From: Streptomyces brevispora
Lineage (GTDB): Bacteria; Actinomycetota; Actinomycetes; Streptomycetales; Streptomycetaceae
NCBI RefSeq assembly: GCF_007829885.1
Contig: NZ_VIWW01000001.1
Coordinates: 6,200,001-6,264,000 of the forward strand
Length of the DNA: 64,000 nt
Direction: 5' to 3'
Each line of letters begins with the position of its first letter. Position 1 is the stretch's first letter. The notes beneath the pieces were generated by a model, which was not told the DNA's origin, ran no database searches, and worked only from the letters and a program-made list of their open reading frames with translations. A program made the translations under genes and the position numbers. Below are positions 16,854-25,890 of this stretch, in pieces.

Positions 16854-17056
16854 CCGACACGCAGGAGACGTACGTAGTCGTGCGCAACGACGAGGAGCAG
16901 TACTCGATCTGGCGGTCGGAGCGACCGGTGCCGGCCGGGTGGACGCCGGTCGGCGAGCCGGCGTCCCGGGAGGACTGTCTGGCCCGGATCGGCGAGTTGT
17001 GGACCGACATGCGGCCGGCCGGCCTACGGGCGGCCATGAGCAGGTCCCAGCGATGA
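16850..17056 (+). CDS. MbtH-like protein
   Basis: The 68-aa protein shows the MbtH pattern: N-D-E-E-QYSIWRSERPVPAGW, a Glu-Cys-Leu turn and WTDMRP. MbtH proteins bind and activate NRPS adenylation domains. It overlaps both neighbours by 4 nt (ATGA at 16850 and 17053), tightly coupling it to the operon. Confidence 0.96.
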   Translation: MTDTQETYVVVRNDEEQYSIWRSERPVPAGWTPVGEPASREDCLARIGELWTDMRPAGLRAAMSRSQR

Positions 17057-18729
17057 TCGTCTGCGGGATCAAGGTGTCCCACGACGGCGCGATCGCCGTG
17101 CTCGACGGGCAGCGTCTGGTCTTCAGCGCCGAGATGGAGAAGCTCGGCAACGGCCGGCGCTACAGCGCGCTCGGCGACCTCGACCGGATTCCCGCCGTCC
17201 TGGCCGATCACGGGCTCGACGTCACCGACGTGGACCGCTTCGTGATCGACGGATGGTGGTCGCAGGACGACGGGCCGACCCTGATCGACACCCTGTCCGG
17301 GGGAAGACCGGTCAGCGTCGCCACCGCGCCGTACGCCGCCGACCCGTTCGCCCCCGCCCCGCCGCCCCGGTACACCTTCGCCGGCATCGCCGGCAGCCCG
17401 TTGGCCGGGGGATACAGCAGCTACCCGCACGCGAGCCACCATCTGTACGCCGGCTACTGCACCGGTCCGTTCGCCGGACAGACCGCCCTGGGTCTGGTCT
17501 GGGACGGCGGCACGCTGCCCCGGCTGTACCTCGTGCGCCCCGGCCGACCTGTGACCGGCGAGTACCTGGGTCCACTGTTCGGCCTGGTCGGCGACGTGTT
17601 CACGTACTTCTGCCTGGCACTGGAGCCGTTCCACCGGCCGTTGGACGGCCTCACCGAGGTCCAGATCGTCGAACACCATCTGGGCACGGCAGGCAAGGCG
17701 ATGGCGTACGCCGGCCTGGGCGCCGTGGACGACGACGTGCTGGCGGCGCTGGACAAACTCGTCGCCGAGCTGGGCGGCCAGTCGATGGGCCCGGAGATCG
17801 GCACGACGCTGGCCGCCCGCTGCGCCGCGCTCTTCCCGTCGCACTCGAGCGCCGACCTCATCGCCTCCTGCCAGGAGTTCATCGGCCGGATGCTGGTCGG
17901 AGCGCTCACCGACGCGGTGGCCCGGCTCGAACTGCCCGCACCGCTGCCGATCTGCCTCGCGGGCGGATGCGCGCTCAACATCAAGTGGAACAGCATGATC
18001 CGCTCCAGCGGGCTGTTCACCGGAGTCTGGGTGCCGCCGTTCACCAACGACTCCGGCGCCGCCATCGGCACGGCCCTCTGCGAGGTGCTGAGCCAGGGCG
18101 GCGATCCGGAACTGGAGTGGAACGTCTACTCCGGCCCGGCCGTCACGCCGAGCCGGCCGATGCCCGGCTGGACGGCGCGGACGTGCGACGAGGCGCAACT
18201 GGCCGCACTGCTGCACACCACCGGCGAGCCGGTCGTGGTGGTCGACGGGCGGGCCGAACTCGGCCCGCGGGCACTCGGCAACCGCAGCATCCTCGCCGCC
18301 CCGGTGGCGCCGGCCATGAAGGACGAGCTGAACCGGATCAAGCACCGGGAGCCGTACCGGCCGGTCGCGCCGATCTGCCTGGAGTCGGAGGCGTCGGCCG
18401 TCTTCGACCCCGGTGGCGCCGACCCGTACATGCTCTTCGACCACCGGCTGCGTCCCGGCTGGGCGGAGCGGGTGCCGGCCGTGCTGCACCTCGACGGGAC
18501 GGCCCGGCTGCAGACCATCCGGCCGGACACACCGCACACCAGGGTCGGCCGGGTGCTCGAGGAGTACCACCGGATCAGCGGGATCCCCCTGTTGTGCAAC
18601 ACGAGCGCCAACCTGTCGGGGCACGGGTTCTTCCCCGACGTCGTCACCGCCACCGCCTGGGGCGGCACACCGTACGTGTGGTCCGGCGGAACCCTGTACA
18701 CCGACGAGCGGAGGAAGAACCGTGTCTGA
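17053..18729 (+). CDS. Second carbamoyltransferase (NodU/CmcH family)
   Basis: The 558-aa protein has IKVSHDGAIAVLD, HASHHLYAGYCTGPF, LAGGCALNIKWNS, GRAELGPRALGNRSI and KHREPYRPVAPICLE, all family blocks. It is clearly divergent from the copy at 7816. The lead His-x-x-His cluster and the GPRALG block are intact, so activity is likely. It is translationally coupled to mbtH in front and overlaps the amidinotransferase start by 8 nt. A second hydroxyl, or a different nitrogen acceptor, may be carbamoylated. Confidence 0.9.
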   Translation: MIVCGIKVSHDGAIAVLDGQRLVFSAEMEKLGNGRRYSALGDLDRIPAVLADHGLDVTDVDRFVIDGWWSQDDGPTLIDTLSGGRPVSVATAPYAADPFAPAPPPRYTFAGIAGSPLAGGYSSYPHASHHLYAGYCTGPFAGQTALGLVWDGGTLPRLYLVRPGRPVTGEYLGPLFGLVGDVFTYFCLALEPFHRPLDGLTEVQIVEHHLGTAGKAMAYAGLGAVDDDVLAALDKLVAELGGQSMGPEIGTTLAARCAALFPSHSSADLIASCQEFIGRMLVGALTDAVARLELPAPLPICLAGGCALNIKWNSMIRSSGLFTGVWVPPFTNDSGAAIGTALCEVLSQGGDPELEWNVYSGPAVTPSRPMPGWTARTCDEAQLAALLHTTGEPVVVVDGRAELGPRALGNRSILAAPVAPAMKDELNRIKHREPYRPVAPICLESEASAVFDPGGADPYMLFDHRLRPGWAERVPAVLHLDGTARLQTIRPDTPHTRVGRVLEEYHRISGIPLLCNTSANLSGHGFFPDVVTATAWGGTPYVWSGGTLYTDERRKNRV

Positions 18730-19804
18730 GCCAGAGGGGGCGACCGGGTCACCGGTCAGTGCCTACAACGAGTGGGACCCGTTGGAGGAGGTCATCGTCG
18801 GCACCGTCGACGGTGCGCACTTCCCGCCGTACGACACCGTGACCGCCGCGCCGCTCTCGCCGGAACAGCGGGCGGTGTTCCGGGAGAGGGCCGGCAAGCC
18901 GTTCCCGGCCGACCAGATCGCCGCGGCCAGGGACGAGCTCGACCAGCTCGTCGAGATCCTGCGGAACCACGGAGTACGGGTGCGCCGGCCGGACCCGCGC
19001 GACCACGGCCAGTCGTACGGCGCGCCGGGCTGGACCAGCACCGGCCTCTACGACGCGATGCCGCGCGACCTGCTGCTGGTGATCGGTGAGCGGATCATCG
19101 AGGCGCCGATGGCCTGGCGCTCGCGCTACTTCGCCAGTTCCGCCTATCGACCGCTGCTCAAGGAGTACTTCCGCGCAGGCGCCCGCTGGTCCGCCTGCCC
19201 GCGCCCGGAGCTCAGCGACGAGTTGTACGTCGAGGGCTGGACCGACCAGCCGGACGGCGAGCCGTTCCGGTCGGTGATCACCGAGTTCGAGCCGACCTTC
19301 GACGCGGCCGACTTCATCCGGTGCGGCCGGGACATCTTCGTGCAACGCAGCCACGTCACCAACATGATGGGCATCGAATGGGTGCGCCGGGAGATCGGCG
19401 ACGAGTACCAGGTGCACGTGGTCGATCTGGTCGACGACCACCCGATGCACATCGACGCGAGCCTGATGCCGCTCGCCCCCGGCAAGCTGCTCATCCACCC
19501 CGACCGGGTGGTCGAGGTGCCGCACCAGTTCAAGAACTGGGAGATCCGCCGGGCGCCGGAACCGGTCATCCCGGACGGCCACCCGCTGTACATGACCAGC
19601 AAGTGGATCAACATGAACATCCTGATGCTGGACGAGACCAAGATGCTGGTCGAGGCCGAGGACCGGCCGATGCAGGAACTCGCCGAGAGCTGGGGCATCA
19701 CGCCGATTCCCTGCCCGTTCCGGAACTTCAACAGCTTCGGCGGCTCCTTCCACTGCGCCACCACGGACGTTCGCCGGCGCGGTGAGCTGCAGTCCTACCT
19801 CTGA
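18722..19804 (+). CDS. L-arginine amidinotransferase (AGAT/StrB1 type)
   Basis: The 360-aa protein starts SAYNEWDPLEEVIVG and has the pentein catalytic set: acidic FDAADFIRCGRDIFV, DDHPMHIDAS with the His, and Cys345 in GGSFHCATTDVRR. It moves the amidino group of arginine to a primary amine, giving a guanidine and ornithine. Ornithine release would also feed the N-hydroxylase in the same operon. GTG 18722 lies inside the end of the carbamoyltransferase gene. The product probably carries a guanidino group on a basic residue. Confidence 0.92.
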   Translation: MSEPEGATGSPVSAYNEWDPLEEVIVGTVDGAHFPPYDTVTAAPLSPEQRAVFRERAGKPFPADQIAAARDELDQLVEILRNHGVRVRRPDPRDHGQSYGAPGWTSTGLYDAMPRDLLLVIGERIIEAPMAWRSRYFASSAYRPLLKEYFRAGARWSACPRPELSDELYVEGWTDQPDGEPFRSVITEFEPTFDAADFIRCGRDIFVQRSHVTNMMGIEWVRREIGDEYQVHVVDLVDDHPMHIDASLMPLAPGKLLIHPDRVVEVPHQFKNWEIRRAPEPVIPDGHPLYMTSKWINMNILMLDETKMLVEAEDRPMQELAESWGITPIPCPFRNFNSFGGSFHCATTDVRRRGELQSYL

Positions 19805-19892
19805 GTGCGGCACGTCGTCCTGATGCCGGTCGGCGCATCGGTGGTTCCCGGATCCGGCTCGAGTGACGAAAGCGAATGGCAGGGAAGGCGCG

Positions 19893-21692
19893 ATGGCAGA
19901 TCAGACGACGACCGGGCGGTTCAAGAAGATCCGGCGATCACGAGCGTTGCTGCTCGACGCCTTCCGTGCCCACCCCGGCCCGATCAGCTGGGGAATCGTC
20001 GGCTCGCTGCTGTACGGCACGAGTCTGGTCGCATGGTCGGTGGCGCTCGGCGAGCTGTGCAACCGCGTGGTGATCCCTCGGTTCGACGACGGCCGGATCG
20101 CCACCGGCACGATCGTCGCCGTGCTGCTGGTGGTGGCCGCCGTCGGCGTGGTGCAGGGTGCCGCGGGACTGATCCGGCGGTGGACTCTCGTCCTGACCAG
20201 GGCCCGCTTCGACGCCACCTTGCGGACCGCCGTCGTTCACCGGTATCACCGGCTGCCGATGACGTACCACCAGGCCCACCCGACCGGCCAGAAACTGGCG
20301 CACGTCACGACCGACGCGGAAGCGGCCGCGGAGCTGCCGGCCCGGCTGCCGGACGTCCTCGGCATGTTCGTGCTGTTCGTGGTCACCGTCGGCTGGGTGG
20401 TGGTGGTCGACCCGGTGATGGCTCTGGTCGGCGGCGCGATGATCCCGGCACTGCTGCTGGTCAACTGGGTCTACCAGAAACAGGTCGAGGTGCCCGCCCA
20501 GGCGGTCCAGGAACGCCTGGGGCGCGTGACCGAGGTCGCGCACGAGAGCTTCGACGGCGCGGCCCTGGTGAAGATGCTCGGTCGGGACCGCGTCGAGCGT
20601 GACCGCTTCGCCGCCGAGGCGGCCGGTCTGCGCGACGCGAAGATCAAACTGGCCATCCGGGACTGGCTGTTGGACTCGCTGATCGAGTCGATCCCGACGG
20701 CCACCTCGCTGGTCATCGTCGTCGTCGGCGCGTTGCGGGTGAACAGCGGAGAGATCACCGTCGGAGCCCTGGTCAGCTTCGTCAACGTGTTCGCCATGCT
20801 GGTGGTCCCGGTGCGCACCATCGGCAACGTGCTCGGCGACGTGCCGCGGATGCTGGCCGGGTACGCCCGGGTCCGAACGGTGCTCGGTGAGCCGCTGCCG
20901 CCGGCCGTGCCGGATCCGCAGCCGCTGCCGGACGGCCCGCTCGACGTGTCGGTCCGGGACCTCTCCTTCACCTACCCGGGCGGCGCGGCCGTGCTCTCCG
21001 GAGTGAGCTTCCACGTGCCGTCCGGCTCCACCGTCGCGATCACCGGCGGCACCGGGTCGGGCAAGACCACGCTGCTGCTGGCGTTGGCCGGCCTGCTGCC
21101 GCTGACCGGCGGCACAGTGCTGCTGAACGGGGTCGACCTGAGCCGGATCAGCCCGGACGACCGGGTGAGGGCCGTCGCGGCCGCCTTCCAGGAGCCGTTC
21201 CTGTTCGCCGGCTCGCTCGCCGAGAACGTGCTGCTCGACTTCGACAGCGCGGCCGCGGCCGCGTCCGGGGCCGATCCACGGCTGGACGAGGCGCTCCGTC
21301 TGGCCCGGGCGAGAACACTGGTGGACGGTCAGCCGAACGGGCCGGACACGCCTGTCGGCGAGCGCGGAGTCACGCTCTCAGGTGGTGAACGGCAACGCAT
21401 AGCGCTCGCCCGGGCGCTGGCCCACAGGCCACGGCTGCTGCTGCTGGACGAGGCGACGTCCGCCGTCGACGCCACCACCCGGCAGGAGATCATGAGCGGC
21501 CTCACGACCGGTCTGAAGTCCACCACGACGATCGTCGTCACCACCAGCGCCGCGACTCTGGCTCTCGCTGACACCGTCGTCTACCTCGACCAGGGTCGGG
21601 TGGCCGGCGTCGGGGCCCACGCGGACCTGTTGCGGATCGACGGCTACGACCGGCTGATCCGGGCCTACGAGCGAGAGAGGGTGCAGGCATGA
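19893..21692 (+). CDS. ABC exporter half-transporter A (TMD-NBD)
   Basis: The 599-aa protein has a six-helix membrane domain (about residues 30-330) and a nucleotide-binding domain with Walker A GGTGSGKTT, Q-loop AFQEPFLF, signature LSGGERQR and Walker B LLLLDEATS. It pairs with the next gene, with which it overlaps by 4 nt, as a heterodimeric exporter, probably for the cluster product. The chosen ATG 19893 follows GGAAGG; an alternative GTG is at 19863. Confidence 0.93.
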   Translation: MADQTTTGRFKKIRRSRALLLDAFRAHPGPISWGIVGSLLYGTSLVAWSVALGELCNRVVIPRFDDGRIATGTIVAVLLVVAAVGVVQGAAGLIRRWTLVLTRARFDATLRTAVVHRYHRLPMTYHQAHPTGQKLAHVTTDAEAAAELPARLPDVLGMFVLFVVTVGWVVVVDPVMALVGGAMIPALLLVNWVYQKQVEVPAQAVQERLGRVTEVAHESFDGAALVKMLGRDRVERDRFAAEAAGLRDAKIKLAIRDWLLDSLIESIPTATSLVIVVVGALRVNSGEITVGALVSFVNVFAMLVVPVRTIGNVLGDVPRMLAGYARVRTVLGEPLPPAVPDPQPLPDGPLDVSVRDLSFTYPGGAAVLSGVSFHVPSGSTVAITGGTGSGKTTLLLALAGLLPLTGGTVLLNGVDLSRISPDDRVRAVAAAFQEPFLFAGSLAENVLLDFDSAAAAASGADPRLDEALRLARARTLVDGQPNGPDTPVGERGVTLSGGERQRIALARALAHRPRLLLLDEATSAVDATTRQEIMSGLTTGLKSTTTIVVTTSAATLALADTVVYLDQGRVAGVGAHADLLRIDGYDRLIRAYERERVQA

Positions 21693-23482
21693 CCACGACC
21701 GAGCCGGCTGACCCCGAGAGCGTCACCGGGTCGACGACCGCCGTGATCCGCCGCGGTCTGGCGGCCATCCCCGCCATTCGTGAGGGCCTGGCGCTGACGG
21801 TTGTTCTCGCCCTGCTCGGCGGGGTCGGCCGGCTCGCTGTGCCGGTGCTGATCCAGCAGGTCATCGACCGTGGGCTCAGCACCGGTCACATCAGTAGCGG
21901 CCGGCTACTGGGGCTCAGCGCGGTGGCCGCGCTGGTGGTGCTGGTCACCGCGGTGGTCAACTGGGCCAGCCTGGCGCGTCTCGCGATCGCCAGCGAACGG
22001 GCGCTGTTCGACCTGCGGGTCAGCGCCTTCACCCATGTGCACCGGCTGAGTGTGGCGTACCACTCGGCCGAGACGCGGGGGAAGCTGGTGTCCCGGGTGA
22101 CCTCCGATGTCGAGACCCTCAGCATGTTCCTGCAGTGGGGCGGTATCGCCTGGCTGGTGAACGGCGCCATCATGCTGGCCGCCCTCGCCGGCATGGCCTT
22201 CTACGACGTCGGGCTGACGCTGGTCACGGTCGTGCTGACCGTGCCGCTGCTGCTTCTGGTCCGGGTGGTGGTCGGCCGCCTCGGCCCCGCGCACACCGCG
22301 GTCCGGGTCCGTGTCGCCGAGCTGCTGACGGTGATCTCGGAAACGATCCAGGGTGCCGCCGTCATCCGTTCCTACGGCGTCGTGGAGCCGAGCCTGCGGC
22401 GCACCACGACCTCCATCCACCGGTGGCGGGACTCGAAGATCCGGGCCGGGTACCTGGGCGGACTGCTGTTCTCCCTCGCCGACCTGTTCGCCGTGGTCAT
22501 CGTGGTCGGCGTCGTCGCGGTGGGACTGGCGATCGGCCCGTCGACCGGGAACAGCGCCGGCGAACTCGTCGCGTTCATCCTGTTGGTGACCCTGTTCCTG
22601 GCACCGATCACGGAGTTCACCCAGGTCATCGACTTCACCCAGAGCGCGGTCGCCGGGTGGCGTCGCGTGCTGGCCCTGCTCGACATCGACGAGGACATCG
22701 CCGAGCCGGTGGACGGCCGGCAGTTGCCGCCCGACCCGCCCGGTGTGGTCGTGGAGAACGTGGTCTTCGGCTACCCGGGCGCCGGAGTGACTCTGGACGA
22801 CGTGTCGTTCGAGGTGCCCGCGGGCCACCAGGTCGTGCTGGTCGGCGCCACCGGATCCGGCAAGACGACCCTGACCAAGCTGATCGCGCGACTGGCCGAC
22901 CCGGACCGCGGCCGCATTCTGATAGGCGGCGTGGACGTCCGCGAGATAGCGACCGACTCGCTGCGCTCGCGCCTGGTGGTCGTACCGCAGGAGCCGTTCC
23001 TCTTCGACACCACGGTGGAGGAGAACGTCCGGTACGGCCGCCCGTCCGCCACCCGCGCCGAGATCGAGCACGCCTTCCGCGAGCTGGGCGCGGAGACGTT
23101 CCTCGCCGGCCTGCCGCACGGCCTGGACACCCCGGTGGGACAGCGCGGTGAGAGCCTGTCCGCGGGGGAGCGGCAACTGGTCGCCCTGGCTCGCGCGCAC
23201 GTGGCCGACCCGGCCTGCCTGATTCTCGACGAGGCCACCTCGGCCGTGGACCCCGAGATCGAGCTGACGCTCATCAAGGCGCTGCGCCGGCTGACCGCGG
23301 GGCGCACCTCGGTGACCGTCGCGCACCGGCTGGCCGTCGCCGAGCAGGCCGACGAGGTGATGGTGCTGGAGGGCGGCCGTCTGGTGGAGCGCGGCAGGCA
23401 CGACGACCTGCTCGTCGCGGACGGCGTGTACGCCGGGCTGTACCACAGCTGGCGGCAGGCCACCGTTGAGGCTTCCCCTTGA
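21689..23482 (+). CDS. ABC exporter half-transporter B (TMD-NBD)
   Basis: The 597-aa partner has six membrane helices and an NBD with Walker A GATGSGKTT, VPQEPFLFD, signature LSAGERQLV (Ala in place of Gly) and Walker B LILDEATSAVD, followed by the H-loop VAHRL. The partner at 19893 has TTSAA in place of the H-loop His block, so one composite ATP site is probably degenerate, as in many heterodimeric exporters. Translation is coupled to the first half. Confidence 0.93.
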   Translation: MTTTEPADPESVTGSTTAVIRRGLAAIPAIREGLALTVVLALLGGVGRLAVPVLIQQVIDRGLSTGHISSGRLLGLSAVAALVVLVTAVVNWASLARLAIASERALFDLRVSAFTHVHRLSVAYHSAETRGKLVSRVTSDVETLSMFLQWGGIAWLVNGAIMLAALAGMAFYDVGLTLVTVVLTVPLLLLVRVVVGRLGPAHTAVRVRVAELLTVISETIQGAAVIRSYGVVEPSLRRTTTSIHRWRDSKIRAGYLGGLLFSLADLFAVVIVVGVVAVGLAIGPSTGNSAGELVAFILLVTLFLAPITEFTQVIDFTQSAVAGWRRVLALLDIDEDIAEPVDGRQLPPDPPGVVVENVVFGYPGAGVTLDDVSFEVPAGHQVVLVGATGSGKTTLTKLIARLADPDRGRILIGGVDVREIATDSLRSRLVVVPQEPFLFDTTVEENVRYGRPSATRAEIEHAFRELGAETFLAGLPHGLDTPVGQRGESLSAGERQLVALARAHVADPACLILDEATSAVDPEIELTLIKALRRLTAGRTSVTVAHRLAVAEQADEVMVLEGGRLVERGRHDDLLVADGVYAGLYHSWRQATVEASP

Positions 23483-23701
23483 TCCTGGACACTCGATCTC
23501 CCGTGCTGCGAGGCCGTGTTGGTGTCGTCGTCGGTCGCGGCAGGGGTGGCGGCTCACCAACCGGCCCGCCGCCGCGGACCCCCGTTCCGGTGACAAGACG
23601 CGTGGCCCGGGCCCGCATACGGTGGGTCTGATCGGCCCCGCATTCCTCCCTTATTTCAGGTGGCTCAGACAGGCAGGCACCGTCGGCGAAAGGAAGAAAA
23701 G

Positions 23702-24616
23702 GTGGCTGAAAGCATGAGCGGAGCGGCAGACCAAGGCTTGACTGCCGAGCAGGTGAAGTCCTTCCAGGAGAACGGATTCCTCGGACCGTTCGACCTCTAT
23801 TCGGAGGACGAGGCCCAGCTCGAATGGAACCAGGCCATGATCGAGATGGTCACGTCCCGCAACAAGCCGCACGACTCGACCATCATCAATTACGACCGCC
23901 ATCTGGACTGCGACACCCTGTCCCGGCACATCGCCCACCCCACGGTGGTGCACAAGCTGCGCAGCCTGATGGGTGACGACATCATCTGCTGGAAGACGAA
24001 CATCTTCGAGAAGCAGCCGGGCGAGGCGGGAACCGGATGGCACCAGGTCGAGGCCTTCACCGTCTTCGAGTCGGAGACGGTCGCCTATCCTTCGCTGCGG
24101 TACACCGAGGAGAGCACCGCGGCCACGCAGGAACTGACCGTGTGGACGGCGTTCTCCGAGGCTGACGAGGAGCACGGCTGCCTCCGCTTCATCCCGGGCA
24201 GCCACAAGAAGTGGTACTACGACGAGACCAAGCCGATGTCGCGGAACGTGGAGAGCAAGTCCCACGACTTCTTCGGCTACGACTACTCGGAGCTGAAGCT
24301 CGACAAGGACTGGGACCCGGACGCCGGCAAGATCGTCGAAATGCCCATGAAGCCGGGGCAGTTCGTCATCTTCCTGGCCAAGTGCATCCACGGTTCGCTG
24401 CCGAACGTCAGCGACACCAAGAGGCTCGGGCTCGCCACCCGGTACGTTTCACCGTCCGTCCGGGTGTACGAGCACATCGACAGCCTCAGCGGGTTCGGTG
24501 ACGCGATCAGCCTCGACTACCACGGCAGCGTTCTGGTCTCCGGCGAGGACCGGTGGGGTCACAACCGCATCCATGCCGACAACCTGAACGGCTTCCCGTT
24601 CCCGAGGGTCGACTGA
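23702..24616 (+). CDS. SyrB2-family non-haem iron/2-oxoglutarate enzyme (halogenase-like)
   Basis: The 304-aa protein follows SyrB2 closely along its length: KTNIFEKQPGEAGTGWHQ, TVWTAFSEADEEHGCLRFIPGS, DETKPMS, FFGYDYSELKLD, MKPGQFVIF and LATRYVSPSVRVY. SyrB2 chlorinates a carrier-bound amino acid; its Ala118 replaces the usual iron-binding Asp and lets chloride bind. Here the motif is His114-Gln115-Val116, also without carboxylate. His230 and Arg247 match the second iron ligand and the 2-oxoglutarate Arg. A carrier-protein gene overlaps the stop, fitting a carrier-bound substrate. GTG 23702 has AAAGGAAG upstream; ATG 23714 is possible. Halogenation is likely, but Val at this site is unusual. 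Confidence 0.85.
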   Translation: MAESMSGAADQGLTAEQVKSFQENGFLGPFDLYSEDEAQLEWNQAMIEMVTSRNKPHDSTIINYDRHLDCDTLSRHIAHPTVVHKLRSLMGDDIICWKTNIFEKQPGEAGTGWHQVEAFTVFESETVAYPSLRYTEESTAATQELTVWTAFSEADEEHGCLRFIPGSHKKWYYDETKPMSRNVESKSHDFFGYDYSELKLDKDWDPDAGKIVEMPMKPGQFVIFLAKCIHGSLPNVSDTKRLGLATRYVSPSVRVYEHIDSLSGFGDAISLDYHGSVLVSGEDRWGHNRIHADNLNGFPFPRVD

Positions 24617-24897
24617 TGAGCACCGACGACTACCGGCGCAAGTTTGCCGACTTCCTCGCCAGGCAGTCGATGACCAGCGCCGTCTCGTACGAGCAGGTGG
24701 CTCGGGCGAAGACGCGCGACGAACTGGGAATCAGCTCGCTCAACATGGTCCTGGTGCTCGTGAACTACATCGACGAGCACACGGACAACACCGTGACCAT
24801 GCGCCCGGAATGGGTTTCCCGGCTGGGCGACATCGACGGCATCCTCTCCGTGCTCCGCGAGATCGACGCGAGCGCGGTGGTGCCTGATCGGGCCTGA
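24616..24897 (+). CDS. Free-standing peptidyl/acyl carrier protein
   Basis: The 93-aa protein has the carrier motif ELGISSLNMV, where Ser41 takes the phosphopantetheine arm; the usual Asp before it is Ser. Helix pattern and length fit a carrier protein. Its start overlaps the halogenase-like stop (TGATG) and a KAS III-like gene follows. It probably holds the amino acid while the iron enzyme or the acyltransferase acts. Confidence 0.82.
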   Translation: MSTDDYRRKFADFLARQSMTSAVSYEQVARAKTRDELGISSLNMVLVLVNYIDEHTDNTVTMRPEWVSRLGDIDGILSVLREIDASAVVPDRA

Positions 24898-24957
24898 CGC
24901 CCGTGGTGAAGAGCCCGGCGCCGGCATCCCTTATCCGTTCGGCCGATCGAAGGAACC

Positions 24958-25890
24958 ATGATCTCGGATCTCGAAAATGTCGGCATCGGCTCGTTCGCGT
25001 GCGCCTTCGGAGACCTGGAGAACAAGCCGGAGAACATCCCTGATTTCGATGACCTCTGGCAGACCGCGTCGTTCGGTACGGACTTCGCCGACATGGGTTG
25101 CAGCACCTATCGGAAGATGACCCGGCCGGTGCAGGACTATGTCGTGGACGCCGTGCGCCGGACCCTACGGGCCTCCGGCGCCGGTGCCGCGGACATCGAC
25201 CATCTCGTCATCGCGACCAGCGACCCGACTCTCGCCCTGTTGCCGTCCGACTTCGCGGAGCGGGTGCTGATCGCCCTGGGACTGGACGACTGTGTCCCGC
25301 ACCTCGTGTCCTTCCAGCGGTGCTGCAGTTCGTTGACCGCTCTGCGGCACGGCCGGGACCTGTTCGCCGATCCGGACGTGACGCATGTGGCCATGGTCGC
25401 TCTGGACTTCGTGCCGGACGACCGTCAAAGGGTCCAGCCCTACGCCGTGTTCGGTGACGCGGTGGTCAGCTGCCTGCTGACCCGGCACCATCCCGGGCTG
25501 GTGCGGCTGTCCTCGTCCGCCGTCAGGGCGGACCCGGACGGACTGCGCGGTCGCGACTCGTTCGTCTCCCGCAAGGCCGTCGCCGACCGTACGCTGTCCG
25601 CGGTCCTGCAGGCCGGCGGGCGGGAGTTGGGGCAGGTGACCAAGGTGTTCGCGGCCAACCTGTACAAGCCACTGACCTTGTTCAACGCGACCGCGGTCGG
25701 CCTGCCACCGGACCGGCTGCACTTCGCCGACACGCTCTCCGCCTACGGGCACTGCGGCAACGCCGACTGGATGATCAATCTGGCCGACTACCACGAGCGG
25801 GTCGGCATCCGCAGCGGGCAGACCTATCTGGCACAGTCCTCGGCGCCGGGGTTCTACGCCTGCGTGCTCCTGGAAGGGAGCGCGCAGTGA
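24958..25890 (+). CDS. KAS III-like acyltransferase with altered catalytic residues
   Basis: The 310-aa protein has a thiolase fold of FabH type. Cys122 (FQRCCSSL) keeps the nucleophile. The FabH His of the HQAN block is Phe231 (VFAANLYK), and the Asn of the HGNTS block is His265 (YGHCGNAD). This is not the Cys-His-Asn set of condensing FabH, and decarboxylative condensation is unlikely. Acyl transfer between carriers, as in KAS III-like acyltransferases of other clusters, is more likely. Position between a free carrier and an A-PCP protein suggests shuttling of an aminoacyl group. The stop overlaps the next start (GTGA). Confidence 0.75.
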   Translation: MISDLENVGIGSFACAFGDLENKPENIPDFDDLWQTASFGTDFADMGCSTYRKMTRPVQDYVVDAVRRTLRASGAGAADIDHLVIATSDPTLALLPSDFAERVLIALGLDDCVPHLVSFQRCCSSLTALRHGRDLFADPDVTHVAMVALDFVPDDRQRVQPYAVFGDAVVSCLLTRHHPGLVRLSSSAVRADPDGLRGRDSFVSRKAVADRTLSAVLQAGGRELGQVTKVFAANLYKPLTLFNATAVGLPPDRLHFADTLSAYGHCGNADWMINLADYHERVGIRSGQTYLAQSSAPGFYACVLLEGSAQ

